From NCBI GenBank assembly GCA_026983895.1, contig JALSTF010000255.1, forward strand, positions 1 to 27,520: a stretch of DNA of 27,520 nt, read 5' to 3'. Shown piece after piece: positions 1 to 7,542 of the stretch. The DNA is from Sulfurovum sp. Its GTDB lineage: Bacteria > Campylobacterota > Campylobacteria > Campylobacterales > Sulfurovaceae. Made by a program: the position numbers and the translations under genes. The notes beneath the pieces are model-generated. The model searched no databases and was not told where the DNA came from. It worked only from the letters and a program-made list of their open reading frames with translations. How positions within the stretch are numbered: position 1 is the first letter of the stretch; each line of letters starts with the position of its first letter.

Positions 1-347
1 AGATTGACCAGTTCCACTGCATCGATCATATCGATCGCACCGACAGAAACAAGTGCTGAGAATTCACCCAGAGAATGTCCCAGGGCATATACAGGACGTA
101 TAGGCATCTCATCTTCAAAAAGCTTGTGGGCGATAGAGGAAACCAATAATATCGCAGGCTGTGTAAATTCTGTTTTTTCAAGATCCTCATTCTCTGTGAA
201 AAGCAGTTTCTCGAAATCAATACCTGTTCTGCTGCTTGCATCTGCCACCATCTGCTTTGCTGTTTCCGAATGATTGAAGAAGTCCTCCCCCATACCTGCT
301 GCCTGGGAACCTTGTCCCGGGAATAAAAATGCACATTTTGCCGACAT
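1..347 (-). CDS. fabD: Malonyl-CoA:ACP transacylase FabD (3' part beyond the window)
   Basis: Transfers malonyl from CoA to acyl carrier protein to start type II fatty acid synthesis in the cytoplasm. Reading the minus strand from 347 gives an N-terminus with the family motif LFPGQGSQ at residues 8-15, TQPAILL at about 62-68 and the nucleophile elbow GHSLGE at 90-95. The serine falls at residue 92, as in E. coli FabD. There is a double ATG (350 and 347). AAAGGA lies 4 nt from the first and 7 nt from the second, so 347 is preferred. The frame stays open to base 1, so about two thirds of the protein lies outside the window. Being downstream of slyD matches the Campylobacter order slyD-fabD. Identification is very secure. 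Confidence 0.95.
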   Translation of the reverse strand, partial: MSAKCAFLFPGQGSQAAGMGEDFFNHSETAKQMVADASSRTGIDFEKLLFTENEDLEKTEFTQPAILLVSSIAHKLFEDEMPIRPVYALGHSLGEFSALVSVGAIDMIDAVELVN

Positions 348-455
348 CATAAAGTCCTTTAGGTTGAAGTTCCGCGATACACAGAAAGTCCACAGATACT
401 TCTGTAAAATATTTTGAAAGTATTTTACCCATATTCCAATAAGAAAGGAGAGATG

Positions 456-626
456 ATGAACCAGAAATATATATGCACAGTCTGTGACTACCTCTATGAC
501 CCGGCTATAGGCGACCCAGATTCGGGGATCATGCCCGGTACCGCTTTTGCAGATATTCCTGATGACTGGGAATGCCCGGTCTGTGGTGTAGGGAAAGAGG
601 ATTTTGAAATCTACGAAGAGAGATAA
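456..626 (+). CDS. Rubredoxin
   Basis: A 56-residue one-electron carrier with a single Fe(Cys)4 centre. The two iron-binding knuckles are plain: CTVC at residues 7-10 and CPVCG at 40-44. The typical aromatic core is present (Tyr12, Tyr14, Phe31, Trp38), with the DPDSGIMPGT loop at 20-29. A strong AAGGAG at 445-450 lies 5 nt before the ATG at 456. An ATG one codon upstream (453) would leave only 2 nt and is less likely. The gene is alone on its strand, divergent from fabD and convergent with the kinase-like gene. Rubredoxins in microaerophiles often feed electrons to peroxide or superoxide detoxification enzymes. No partner is visible here, so the redox partner is unknown. Confidence 0.95.
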   Translation: MNQKYICTVCDYLYDPAIGDPDSGIMPGTAFADIPDDWECPVCGVGKEDFEIYEER

Positions 627-634
627 TACTCTGC

Positions 635-1948
635 CTATGCATTAAGGAATTTTTCGATCTCCTGCTTGAGTCTTTTCAAGGCCAGATGATATCTGCTCAC
701 ATAAAGAGGAAGTTCATCCTGATTCTCATACACGAACAGCAAATTCGCTTTGTTCAGCAATGAAGCAAGACGGAGTGCACCGATCAGCCTGGCCTCCTTT
801 TCGATCTTGGTAAGAAATTCTTTGATCGCCCAGACTGATTTGTCTTTTACAAGCTGTCGGAACTGTATATCCGAATGCTCATAAGCTTCCAGGAATGCTC
901 TGAGCTTTCCTCCGTAATCCATACCTATCCTCTGTGTATTTTTCAAACCAAGTTCGGTGTCCAGTACAGGTTCAGTATCAGATTCAAATACTTTTTTATT
1001 TTTATTTTCTTCTTGTTTGCGGACCGCCATTGTACTTTCAACATATTCCTGTCCTTTAAGTTTCAATGGATGATTGATATATTTCCCCATATCGATGATC
1101 GTTGTAATATTTTCCGGCTTGATCGTCCTATCCCTGATCTCTTCTTTATACAAAGAAACAATAAGCTCATAAATACTTTCCTGCATCACAGGTTTTATCA
1201 AATAAGCGGTATCGACTTCTCTGTGTATGACATCTGTGCTATTTGAAGATTTTACTACAACATATTTCAGGGGGTTTTTCAGCTGAATATGCAAAATAAG
1301 CGCCTCAAGTTTCGGTGTGGTCATACTGTCACTGATCACTACCATATCATAATAGGAAAGGTTGCTTCCCTTTTTTTTGTATTCTTCAAGTCCCATATCT
1401 ACTTCATACAAAAAATACCTGAACATTTTTTTTATACTTTTTGCTACGTTTTGTTTTTCACAAATGAGTAAAACTTTTTTACCCAGCATAGAAATGTCAG
1501 GAAGTCTGTAATGACGCCTGTTCCCAATATCGTCTACCTTGAGAGGCAGAGATACAATGATATCCGTCGGATTTTCATTACTTTTCTGTACTACAGCATG
1601 CAAAGGTTTTAAACTGTTTTCCAGACGATTCTGAACAAAACTTTGCATTTTTTCATTGTTTATCCCGGTATCTCTCACTGAAAATGTAACGATCTCCTCA
1701 TAGAAAAAATCTTCAGGTGCTGTAATGGAGAGTACAATTTCATCTCTTTCCGTATTTTGAAAAACAAATGTGAGTATTTGTGTCAACAGGGAAAGGAGCG
1801 CTTTACTGTCTCCTTTCAACTCTTTGGGCACTGTCGGATCTATATCATAAACAAGTTCTATATTGTTTTCATCACGTATTGTTTCAAGTAAAGAGAAAAG
1901 CGTCATCAATATCATACTGATATCGAACAGATCCTCATTTTTTGACAT
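635..1948 (-). CDS. Degenerate hybrid histidine-kinase-like protein (HATPase-like, pseudo-receiver, HPt-like)
   Basis: A 437-residue soluble protein that I can place only by architecture. Residues 8-137 resemble a histidine kinase ATP-binding domain: GDSKALLSLLTQIL at 46-59, an N-box remnant with Asn65, and DTG at 93-95. There is no upstream HisKA phospho-acceptor helix and no glycine-rich G2 box. Residues 156-270 resemble a receiver domain, but the acidic pair is replaced by Cys-Glu (163-164) and the phospho-Asp position by Ser206 (Asp207 follows). Lys252-Pro253 are kept. Residues 329-437 match an HPt helical bundle, with Thr380 at the usual His and Gly390-Ala391 kept. No membrane segment is visible. 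AAGGA precedes the ATG by 8 nt. The function is unknown; a protein-binding or scaffolding role is inference. Two A8 tracts lie in the coding strand. Confidence 0.7.
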   Translation of the reverse strand: MSKNEDLFDISMILMTLFSLLETIRDENNIELVYDIDPTVPKELKGDSKALLSLLTQILTFVFQNTERDEIVLSITAPEDFFYEEIVTFSVRDTGINNEKMQSFVQNRLENSLKPLHAVVQKSNENPTDIIVSLPLKVDDIGNRRHYRLPDISMLGKKVLLICEKQNVAKSIKKMFRYFLYEVDMGLEEYKKKGSNLSYYDMVVISDSMTTPKLEALILHIQLKNPLKYVVVKSSNSTDVIHREVDTAYLIKPVMQESIYELIVSLYKEEIRDRTIKPENITTIIDMGKYINHPLKLKGQEYVESTMAVRKQEENKNKKVFESDTEPVLDTELGLKNTQRIGMDYGGKLRAFLEAYEHSDIQFRQLVKDKSVWAIKEFLTKIEKEARLIGALRLASLLNKANLLFVYENQDELPLYVSRYHLALKRLKQEIEKFLNA

Positions 1949-2107
1949 ACGAAAAATCCTTTTTTGCTAATAATAGTTTAATCATAACAAAAATAGATGA
2001 AAAGGAGATTGATTTAGAAAAGTTTGTTTTGAAAAGTGTAAAAGAGAAGGGCATCGTTAACCCGCCAAACAGAAAACTGTCTGGCAAATCAACCTTGGGG
2101 GAATCAA
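1949..2107. other. Intergenic stretch between slyD and the kinase-like gene
   Basis: No gene is supported in these 159 bases on either strand. The part next to slyD holds one stem-loop (2064-2085). The part next to the kinase-like gene is AT-rich and includes TATGAT on the minus strand (1981-1986), a weak candidate -10 for that gene. It also contains the AAGGA ribosome-binding site near 1957-1962. Confidence 0.5.
2064..2085 (-). terminator. Stem-loop after slyD, possible terminator
   Basis: GCCAAACAG (2064-2072) and CTGTCTGGC (2077-2085) form a 9-bp stem with an AAAA/TTTT loop. The one imperfect pair is a G-U wobble only in the minus-strand RNA, which suggests the structure acts in the slyD transcript, 22 bases past its stop. 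No U-run follows directly, so a classical intrinsic terminator is uncertain. It may instead protect the 3' end. Confidence 0.5.
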
Positions 2108-2617
2108 TTAATGTCCGCAGCCGCAGCTTCCGTCGCTGCAGTGTTCACCGCCGCCGACCTGGCCGGTCGCTGCTTCATCTTCTGTAGCCTCTCTTACATC
2201 AAGTACCGTTACAGAGAACATAAGGTCTTTCCCAGCCAAAGGATGGTTGAAATCCACCTGTACTTCTTTATCGTCAAAAGAGGTAACGGTTACCTGTACG
2301 GTCTCACCATTCTCTCCCTGTCCATAGAGTGTCATACCCTCTTTCAGGTCAACCCCTTCGAACTGCTCGATAGGCAGTGTCTGCTTCGCTTCAGGATTCA
2401 CCTCGCCATACGCGTCCGCCGCTTTGACCAAAATGTCTCCGCTTTCGCCTTTTTCCATACCGACAAGTGCACTCTCAAGACCCGGAATAATGTGTCCTTT
2501 TCCTGTGATGAACTCAAGCGGCTGTGCCCCTTTATTCGTATCTACAACTTCTGTCGTACCTGCTTCTTTTACTTCGTATTCAATGCCTACGACACTGTTC
2601 TCATTTGCAATTGCCAT
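2108..2617 (-). CDS. slyD: FKBP-type peptidyl-prolyl cis-trans isomerase SlyD
   Basis: A cytoplasmic prolyl isomerase and chaperone of 169 residues. It has the split FKBP half-domain (ITGKGHIIPGLESALVGM at about residues 37-54, then DAYGE), an inserted chaperone flap (about 70-125) and NHPLAGKDLMFSVTV at about 123-137. The C-terminus carries a short metal-binding tail, HCSDGSCGCGH, the SlyD hallmark linked to nickel delivery for hydrogenase and urease. AGGAAA lies before the ATG. Downstream lie the kinase-like gene and then fabD; Campylobacter has slyD-fabD directly adjacent. The tail is shorter than in E. coli SlyD, which is normal across the family. Confidence 0.95.
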   Translation of the reverse strand: MAIANENSVVGIEYEVKEAGTTEVVDTNKGAQPLEFITGKGHIIPGLESALVGMEKGESGDILVKAADAYGEVNPEAKQTLPIEQFEGVDLKEGMTLYGQGENGETVQVTVTSFDDKEVQVDFNHPLAGKDLMFSVTVLDVREATEDEAATGQVGGGEHCSDGSCGCGH

Positions 2618-2647
2618 GAATATTTCCTATCTGTTAAATTTGTTGCT

Positions 2648-2653
2648 ATTGTA
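2648..2653 (-). promoter_or_regulatory. Candidate -10 box for slyD
   Basis: The minus strand reads TACAAT about 30 bases upstream of the slyD ATG, within the 74-base gap after proA. The upstream sequence is T-rich without a clear -35, the usual pattern for the main sigma factor in Campylobacterota. Confidence 0.45.
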
Positions 2654-2691
2654 ACCAAGCAAACTTTGGGAATGCTTAGGTTTTTGTTTTT

Positions 2692-3924
2692 TTATCGGAT
2701 TTGTCCCGAACCGTAGATCTTGAACTTGTAGGTCGTCAAGCCTTCGATCCCCATCGGTCCTCTGGCATGCAGTTTATTGGTACTGATCCCCACTTCCGCA
2801 CCGAAACCAAACGCTCCGCCATCTGTAAAACGCGTAGAAGCATTCACATAGACCGCCGCTGCATCGATACCGTTGAGGAAAGTTTCGGCTGTCGTAATGT
2901 TCTCTGTAATGATCGCTTCGGAATGTCCGGAACCATAACGCACGATATGATCGATGGCCCCCTCGACGCCGTCCACCACTCTGATATTAAGGATATTGGC
3001 CAGATACTCCGTATCGAAATCGACTTCTGTCGCTGGAGAAACCTCAATGATGTTCTGTGTCTCACCGCACCCTTTCAGCTCCGTATGCGCTTCGTCGAAG
3101 GCTTCTTTCAGCAGCGGCAGGACCTCTTTGGCGATCGCCGCATCCACCAGCAGTGTCTCCATCGCGTTACAGACACCCGGTCTCTGAACCTTGGCATTGA
3201 TTGCGATCCTGATGGCATTCTCCACGTTGGCATCTTCGTCGATGTAGGTATGACACTGTCCCTTGTCATGTTTCACTACCGGTACGGAAGCATTTTCACT
3301 CACGTAACGGATCAGCCCTTCCCCTCCTCTAGGGACAATAAGGTCCACGTATCTATCCATTTTGATAAGCTTGGCTACACCTTCGCGAGACGCATCGGGT
3401 ATGAGAGAGATCAATGCTTCGGGCAGGCTGTTACGCTTCAGCACATTTTGCAAAACCTTTGCGATCGCTTCATTGGAATGCTGTGCCTCTTTTCCTCCTT
3501 TGAGCACACAGACATTGGCGCTTTTAAAGCTCAGTGCTGCTGTATCGGATGTAACATTCGGCCGAGATTCGTAAATAATACCGATCACCCCGATAGGTAC
3601 GGAAACTTTCTCTATCTTGAGACCGTCTTCCGTGACCCATCCGTCCAGCACACGCCCCACAGGCTCTTTGAGTGCTGCGATCTCTTCTATGGCAACAGCC
3701 ATCCCCTCTACTCTGTTCTCATCAAGCAGCAATCTGTCCTTCAGTGCGGGAGTCAGGTCGTTCCTGTCCGCATCGGCCATGTCCAGAGCATTGGCTTCCA
3801 GTATCTCCGGAGTATGGCTTCTCAGCGCTTCCGCCATCTCTTTGAGTATACGGTTCTTGTCCGCCCCGCTCAGGGTGGCAATAATACGGCTCGATGCTTT
3901 TGCTTCTTCCAAAAATACTTCCAT
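2692..3924 (-). CDS. proA: Gamma-glutamyl phosphate reductase (proline synthesis, step 2)
   Basis: NADPH-dependent reduction of glutamyl-5-phosphate to glutamate-5-semialdehyde. The protein is 410 residues, a normal family length, with an aldehyde-dehydrogenase fold. Visible landmarks are GVIGIIYESRPNVTSD at about 112-127, LKGGKEAQHSN at about 141-151, VPRGGEGLI at about 198-206, and the catalytic cysteine in QRPGVCNAMETLL (Cys252). The start is taken at 3924 because AAAGGA sits 9 nt upstream; the frame runs further but lacks a site. It is divergent from proC and shares a 99-base control region with it. proB lies about 16 kb away in the same window, completing the pathway. Confidence 0.97.
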   Translation of the reverse strand: MEVFLEEAKASSRIIATLSGADKNRILKEMAEALRSHTPEILEANALDMADADRNDLTPALKDRLLLDENRVEGMAVAIEEIAALKEPVGRVLDGWVTEDGLKIEKVSVPIGVIGIIYESRPNVTSDTAALSFKSANVCVLKGGKEAQHSNEAIAKVLQNVLKRNSLPEALISLIPDASREGVAKLIKMDRYVDLIVPRGGEGLIRYVSENASVPVVKHDKGQCHTYIDEDANVENAIRIAINAKVQRPGVCNAMETLLVDAAIAKEVLPLLKEAFDEAHTELKGCGETQNIIEVSPATEVDFDTEYLANILNIRVVDGVEGAIDHIVRYGSGHSEAIITENITTAETFLNGIDAAAVYVNASTRFTDGGAFGFGAEVGISTNKLHARGPMGIEGLTTYKFKIYGSGQIR

Positions 3925-3959
3925 TTTTATTTTTCCTTTGGTGTATAATTGCACCTATT

Positions 3960-3977
3960 TTAGCAAATATACGCTAA
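3960..3977. promoter_or_regulatory. Inverted repeat in the proA/proC divergent control region
   Basis: TTAGC (3960-3964) and GCTAA (3973-3977) are perfect inverted arms around 8 bases. The inner four bases add two more pairs. The repeat ends 6 bases before the proC -10 box and lies upstream of proA, the usual place for an operator serving both genes. No regulator can be named. Confidence 0.35.
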
Positions 3978-3983
3978 TAATGT

Positions 3984-3989
3984 TATAAT
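3984..3989 (+). promoter_or_regulatory. -10 box of the proC promoter
   Basis: A perfect TATAAT, preceded by TGT, would start transcription near 3996 and give a leader of about 28 bases before the proC ATG at 4024. This start site also argues against an in-frame ATG at 3997. No clear -35 is seen. Confidence 0.65.
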
Positions 3990-4023
3990 TCTTGCAATGA
4001 AGAGAGCGAAGGAAGTATCAAAT

Positions 4024-4782
4024 ATGCAAACCATCACATTTATCGGTAACGGGAACATGGCACTGAGTATCGCCAGAGGGCTTAAAGGAAAATACAATAT
4101 AGAAGTAGTGGGGAGGGAGTTGAAAAAACTTGACCGTTTTGAATCCGATCTTGAAACACAGATCGACAAATATGTGCTGAAAGATTTCGACATCACGGAC
4201 AAAACGGTACTGCTCTGTGTCAAACCTGCCAATGTCGAAGAAGTCGGAAAACTTCTCAAAGGCAAAGCCAGGGTCCTTTTTTCCGTACTTGCAGGAACTT
4301 CGCTGGAGAAACTTAAAAAACATATCAAGACCAAAGCGGTTGTCAGGGCTATGCCCAACCTTGCCGCCAGTGTCGGTGCTTCTATAACCACACTGACAGG
4401 TGACCACCGCTTTCAGCAGGAAGCCCAATCGCTCCTTGGTGCAGTAGGAGATACCCTCTGGCTGAACAGTGAAAAAGAGATAGACATTGCCACTGCACTT
4501 GCCGGTTCCGGGCCTGCCTACCTGGCACTGGTCGCTGAAGCACTTGCCGACGGTGCAGTCAAACAGGGCCTTAAAAGAGAAGATGCCATGGCTGTGATGA
4601 GAGGACTCTTCAACGGGTTTGGGAGACTGATACAGGAAGTACACCCTGCATTGCTGAAAGACAGGGTTATGAGCCCCGGAGGCACCACGGCTGCCGGATA
4701 CAGCGCACTCGAAGGAGGGAATGTCCGTGCCGCATGCATAGATGCCGTCGAAGCAGCCTACAACAAGGCAAAAGAGTTATAA
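4024..4782 (+). CDS. proC: Pyrroline-5-carboxylate reductase (proline synthesis, last step)
   Basis: Reduces pyrroline-5-carboxylate to proline with NAD(P)H. The 252-residue protein has an N-terminal Rossmann motif IGNGNMA (7-13), the VRAMPN segment near residue 108, and the C-terminal signature running from VMSPGGTTAAG to the final helix. The ATG at 4024 follows AAGGAAG by 8 nt. An ATG at 3997 has no site and lies almost at the predicted transcript start. The gene is divergent from proA and convergent with cpoB; the stop codons overlap so that the two genes share 6 bases (4777-4782). Confidence 0.97.
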   Translation: MQTITFIGNGNMALSIARGLKGKYNIEVVGRELKKLDRFESDLETQIDKYVLKDFDITDKTVLLCVKPANVEEVGKLLKGKARVLFSVLAGTSLEKLKKHIKTKAVVRAMPNLAASVGASITTLTGDHRFQQEAQSLLGAVGDTLWLNSEKEIDIATALAGSGPAYLALVAEALADGAVKQGLKREDAMAVMRGLFNGFGRLIQEVHPALLKDRVMSPGGTTAAGYSALEGGNVRAACIDAVEAAYNKAKEL

Positions 4783-5619
4783 CTTCTTCAGCCTCTGCTT
4801 CGCGATCTTCGCACTCTTCTTTCCGGAGTAATTTTCTATAATATTCTCATAGAAAGCCTTTGCCTGGGTTTTATCTCCCGTCTTTTCAAGAGAGATCCCC
4901 GTATGCAGCAGCAAGGTATCAATGTAACTTGCCTGGTCATACAGCCCCGCACTCTTTTTGAAATAGAAGATCGCATCATCATACTTCTTGCTATAGTAGG
5001 CGATTTCACCAAGATAGTAATTCGATGCAGCAGGCTTGTACCCTTTGGTATCGGTGATCGTAAAACGTTTTTTCGCTTCATTGTAGCGCTTCTTGTTAAA
5101 AAGCCTTACCCCTTCGCTGTAAAGCTTGGCATTCGATGTACCATCAAGGGATGTTGATGCGGCAACCGGTGCTTTCTTTTTCGTTTTGGGAACAGAGTAG
5201 CCTCCTTTCGACTTGAGAATACGCTGCAACTCCTCCTTGCTCACATAATTCTCATTGATCTGGTCGATCATCGCACCAAGCTCTTTCAGCAGAGCCGTAT
5301 TATCCGCACCTGAAGTTTTTGCCGGGGATTGCTGCAGTCTGCCGGGGGCCTGCAGTTCATTGACCGTGATGCTGAGTCCTTCCACAAGCGATGCCAAACC
5401 ATCTACTCTCTCTTCAAGTTCCGCAATACGGCGTTTAAGCCGGATAATATTGTCCCGGTTCTGTGTGATGACCACTTTGGCGGGTTTCCGCCCTCGGGTA
5501 ACCCCTGCATCATACGAGGGGGCACTCTCCCTGTACCCATACACGGACGGTTCCGCACACAATACACTGACACCGGCAATGGCAAAGAGCAGAGAACGGG
5601 AAAGCCATTTGGTCTGCAT
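4777..5619 (-). CDS. cpoB: Tol-Pal accessory protein CpoB/YbgF (coiled coil plus TPR)
   Basis: A periplasmic protein, third gene of the tolB-pal-cpoB block. In E. coli CpoB coordinates Tol-Pal constriction with peptidoglycan synthesis. A signal peptide covers about residues 1-22 with a cleavage-like ALA-type end (VLCAE). A coiled-coil segment runs over about 55-85 (RRIAELEERVDGLASLVEGL), followed by a Lys/Pro-rich linker, then TPR repeats from about 165 to the end (GVRLFNKKRYNEAKKRF, YLGEIAYYSKKYDDAIFYFKKS, KAFYENIIENY). The start is set at the second of two ATGs (5619), 4 nt after GAGG; the first (5622) would be too close. It begins 9 bases past the pal stop and overlaps the end of proC. Confidence 0.88.
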   Translation of the reverse strand: MQTKWLSRSLLFAIAGVSVLCAEPSVYGYRESAPSYDAGVTRGRKPAKVVITQNRDNIIRLKRRIAELEERVDGLASLVEGLSITVNELQAPGRLQQSPAKTSGADNTALLKELGAMIDQINENYVSKEELQRILKSKGGYSVPKTKKKAPVAASTSLDGTSNAKLYSEGVRLFNKKRYNEAKKRFTITDTKGYKPAASNYYLGEIAYYSKKYDDAIFYFKKSAGLYDQASYIDTLLLHTGISLEKTGDKTQAKAFYENIIENYSGKKSAKIAKQRLKKL

Positions 5620-5628
5620 CATACCTCT

Positions 5629-6147
5629 TTACCGTGCCAGACGAAGATCAACACGTCTGTTGCGTGCATAACAGCTGTCTGTAGGAGAAGAACAGACAGG
5701 ATTGCTTTCACCGTAACTGATGATGACCATTCTGCCGTTCTGCACTCCCTCTGCCGCCATGGCATCCTTCACCGCTTTGGCTCTTTTCAGTCCGAGCGCA
5801 TAGTTGTACTCATCCGTACCGAACTCGTCACAGTTCCCTTCTATCTTGATCTTTCCGCTGGTCTGTGCCGCCCTTGCCGCATCGGCTGAGACTTTGCTCT
5901 GCATCGTACCGGAGATACTGTAGTCACCGAAATCAAAATAGACAGAGCGGAAGCCGTCAGCACTGCTGTTACCCAGTCCTCCGCCCTCACCGCTTTCATT
6001 TACGGTTACAGTATCTCCGGATATTTCCGTAGCATCGGTAAAATTGTTCTTCCCTTTTGTTCCGTCCAGTGTCGGTGCGGTCTGTCCGCAACCACTGAAA
6101 AAAAATGCTGTTAATGTTATTGCTGTCCATACTGTCTGTTTTATCAC
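5629..6147 (-). CDS. pal: Peptidoglycan-associated lipoprotein Pal
   Basis: An outer-membrane lipoprotein of 172 residues that binds peptidoglycan and TolB. The start is GTG at 6147, 6 nt after AAGGA; an upstream ATG in frame has no site. The signal sequence ends with FSGC, so Cys20 is the lipid-modified residue. The -3 position is Phe rather than the usual Leu. A Gly/Ser-rich tether follows. The OmpA-like domain (about 70-172) has YFDFGDYSI, then IEGNCDEFGTDEYN followed by ALGLKRAKAV, SYGESNPVC and NRRVDLRL. It lies 20 bases after the tolB stop. The same gene is known as omp18 in Campylobacter. Confidence 0.95.
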   Translation of the reverse strand: MIKQTVWTAITLTAFFFSGCGQTAPTLDGTKGKNNFTDATEISGDTVTVNESGEGGGLGNSSADGFRSVYFDFGDYSISGTMQSKVSADAARAAQTSGKIKIEGNCDEFGTDEYNYALGLKRAKAVKDAMAAEGVQNGRMVIISYGESNPVCSSPTDSCYARNRRVDLRLAR

Positions 6148-6167
6148 ATCTGATCCTTTTTGCCTGA

Positions 6168-7406
6168 TTACCAATCGATCGATTGTATTTTTCTGCCGCC
6201 CAGAGGGAAAAGCAGACTTTGAGAACTTTCAAGATTAATATAGCCTACCGATGAACTTCCGCCCCGTTGCTTGATATAGAGTACTATCTTCCCATCCGTT
6301 GAAAAACGCGGGAATTGGTTGCTGCCCGTTGTTGTCAAAGGTCTTGTTGTACCGCCATTGGCTGAACTCAGATAGAGGTTGAAACGATTGCCGCCGAAAG
6401 CATTGTTGCTCTCCCTGCTTGAGTAAACGATCGTCGAACCGTGTGCATCGACCGCATTATTGTTACGTCCGTGGAACACGACTTGGGAAACCGCACCCGA
6501 ACCGATGGATTTCTTGAAGATATTCGCATATCCCAACCTGTTTGAAACAAAAACGATCTGCCCGCTTCTGCCCAGATATTTTCCGCTCACATCCACACCG
6601 TTAAAATGTGTTACACGTGTCTTCGAACCCGTAAAGAGGCTCATTTCATAAATGTCAGCCTGACCTTCAGGGGCCATCGTCAGAAGGATCTTTCCTCCGT
6701 CATCGCTTACATCCGAACAGACGATCATTCCTTCGGATGAAGCGACCGTACTTTTGGACCCCGTATAGATATTGATCTTGTTGAGTGTCGGTACCAACCC
6801 AGCATAAGAAGTATAATAAAAACTTTTCTGCGCGCTGTCCGCCCATTTGGGGAAGAGGTTCAACCCTCCCCTGATGATCACTTTCGTATATGTGAATGTA
6901 TAGTCTGCAAGGAGTATTTCGCTGCGTTTTGGTGCGGTATAACGTGAAAAGACCACATAACGGTTTATCCATCCGATATCTGGATATTTGAGAATCCTGT
7001 TGATATCGTAAACCGCTTTATGTACAAGAAAAGGCATCTTTTGGGCATTTGAAAGGGCATAACTCTTCTCGAAAAGCTGTGATCCGTCTGAAGCTTTAAG
7101 CAGCCGTACTTCAAGTTTGGGTCCATTGGGATTGGTATACCGATACTTCACGATATATTCTCTGCCTTTAAGTCCGGGAGGAACAAAACTGCCCGAAAAA
7201 TCTCCCTTGTGCACCGTACCGTCAGAGAGAAAATGGCCCGATATTTTCAAATCTGAGAGAAAGATTCGGGAAACCTTTCCATTCATGACATCCGATCCGT
7301 CGATGACTGCAATACGAGAACGGTGTTCGACATCTTTTTCGATCTTCATCGAAGCATCAATGGCAAAAAGGTGTAGGGAGAACAGAAGGATCAAAAGATA
7401 TCTCAA
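6168..7406 (-). CDS. tolB: Tol-Pal translocation protein TolB
   Basis: A periplasmic beta-propeller protein that couples TolA to Pal. The 412-residue product opens with a signal peptide (about residues 1-18). An N-terminal alpha/beta domain runs to about 160, then six WD-like repeats with typical elements such as SDVSDDGGKILLTM, IVFVSNRLGYANIFKK, and FPRFSTDGKIVLYI. The start codon is TTG at 7406, with AAAAGGAA 5 nt upstream and no competing ATG, so initiation is probably weak. Its usual partners tolQ-tolR-tolA are not directly upstream. They lie beyond an oppositely oriented AMMECR1-MEMO pair, so tolB needs its own promoter in the 136-base gap 7407-7542. Confidence 0.95.
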   Translation of the reverse strand: MRYLLILLFSLHLFAIDASMKIEKDVEHRSRIAVIDGSDVMNGKVSRIFLSDLKISGHFLSDGTVHKGDFSGSFVPPGLKGREYIVKYRYTNPNGPKLEVRLLKASDGSQLFEKSYALSNAQKMPFLVHKAVYDINRILKYPDIGWINRYVVFSRYTAPKRSEILLADYTFTYTKVIIRGGLNLFPKWADSAQKSFYYTSYAGLVPTLNKINIYTGSKSTVASSEGMIVCSDVSDDGGKILLTMAPEGQADIYEMSLFTGSKTRVTHFNGVDVSGKYLGRSGQIVFVSNRLGYANIFKKSIGSGAVSQVVFHGRNNNAVDAHGSTIVYSSRESNNAFGGNRFNLYLSSANGGTTRPLTTTGSNQFPRFSTDGKIVLYIKQRGGSSSVGYINLESSQSLLFPLGGRKIQSIDW

Positions 7407-7516
7407 AATAATTCCTTTTCAAACTTTTTTAGGTTTTTATAGTGCATTGTATCAAGGCAGACTTAAAATCTTCATTAATTAATATCAAATTGATTTCACG
7501 GTTATTCTTTTTATGT

Positions 7517-7522
7517 TACAAT
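7517..7522 (+). promoter_or_regulatory. Candidate -10 box for the AMMECR1-MEMO pair
   Basis: TACAAT preceded by a T-rich stretch, followed by an A8 run and then GGAGGTG at 7532-7538, a near-ideal ribosome-binding site 4 nt before the ATG at 7543. A TTGATT at 7490-7495 is 21 bases upstream, too far for a standard -35. Confidence 0.5.
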
Positions 7523-7542
7523 AAAAAAAATGGAGGTGACAC

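Noticed and set aside
3269..3276. TGTTTCAC, the left half of a typical parS site
   Set aside because: The right half (TACCGGTA) does not match the inverted half and the site lies inside proA. No full parS palindrome was seen near parAB.
2701..3948. A 415-codon open frame on the plus strand covering almost all of proA
   Set aside because: It is antisense to a certain proA, its translation matches nothing I recognise and is rich in Cys, His and Phe as expected of shadow frames, and it has no ribosome-binding site.
7490..7522. TTGATT and TACAAT as a full -35/-10 promoter
   Set aside because: The spacing is 21 bases, outside the normal 16-19. Only the -10 part is kept.
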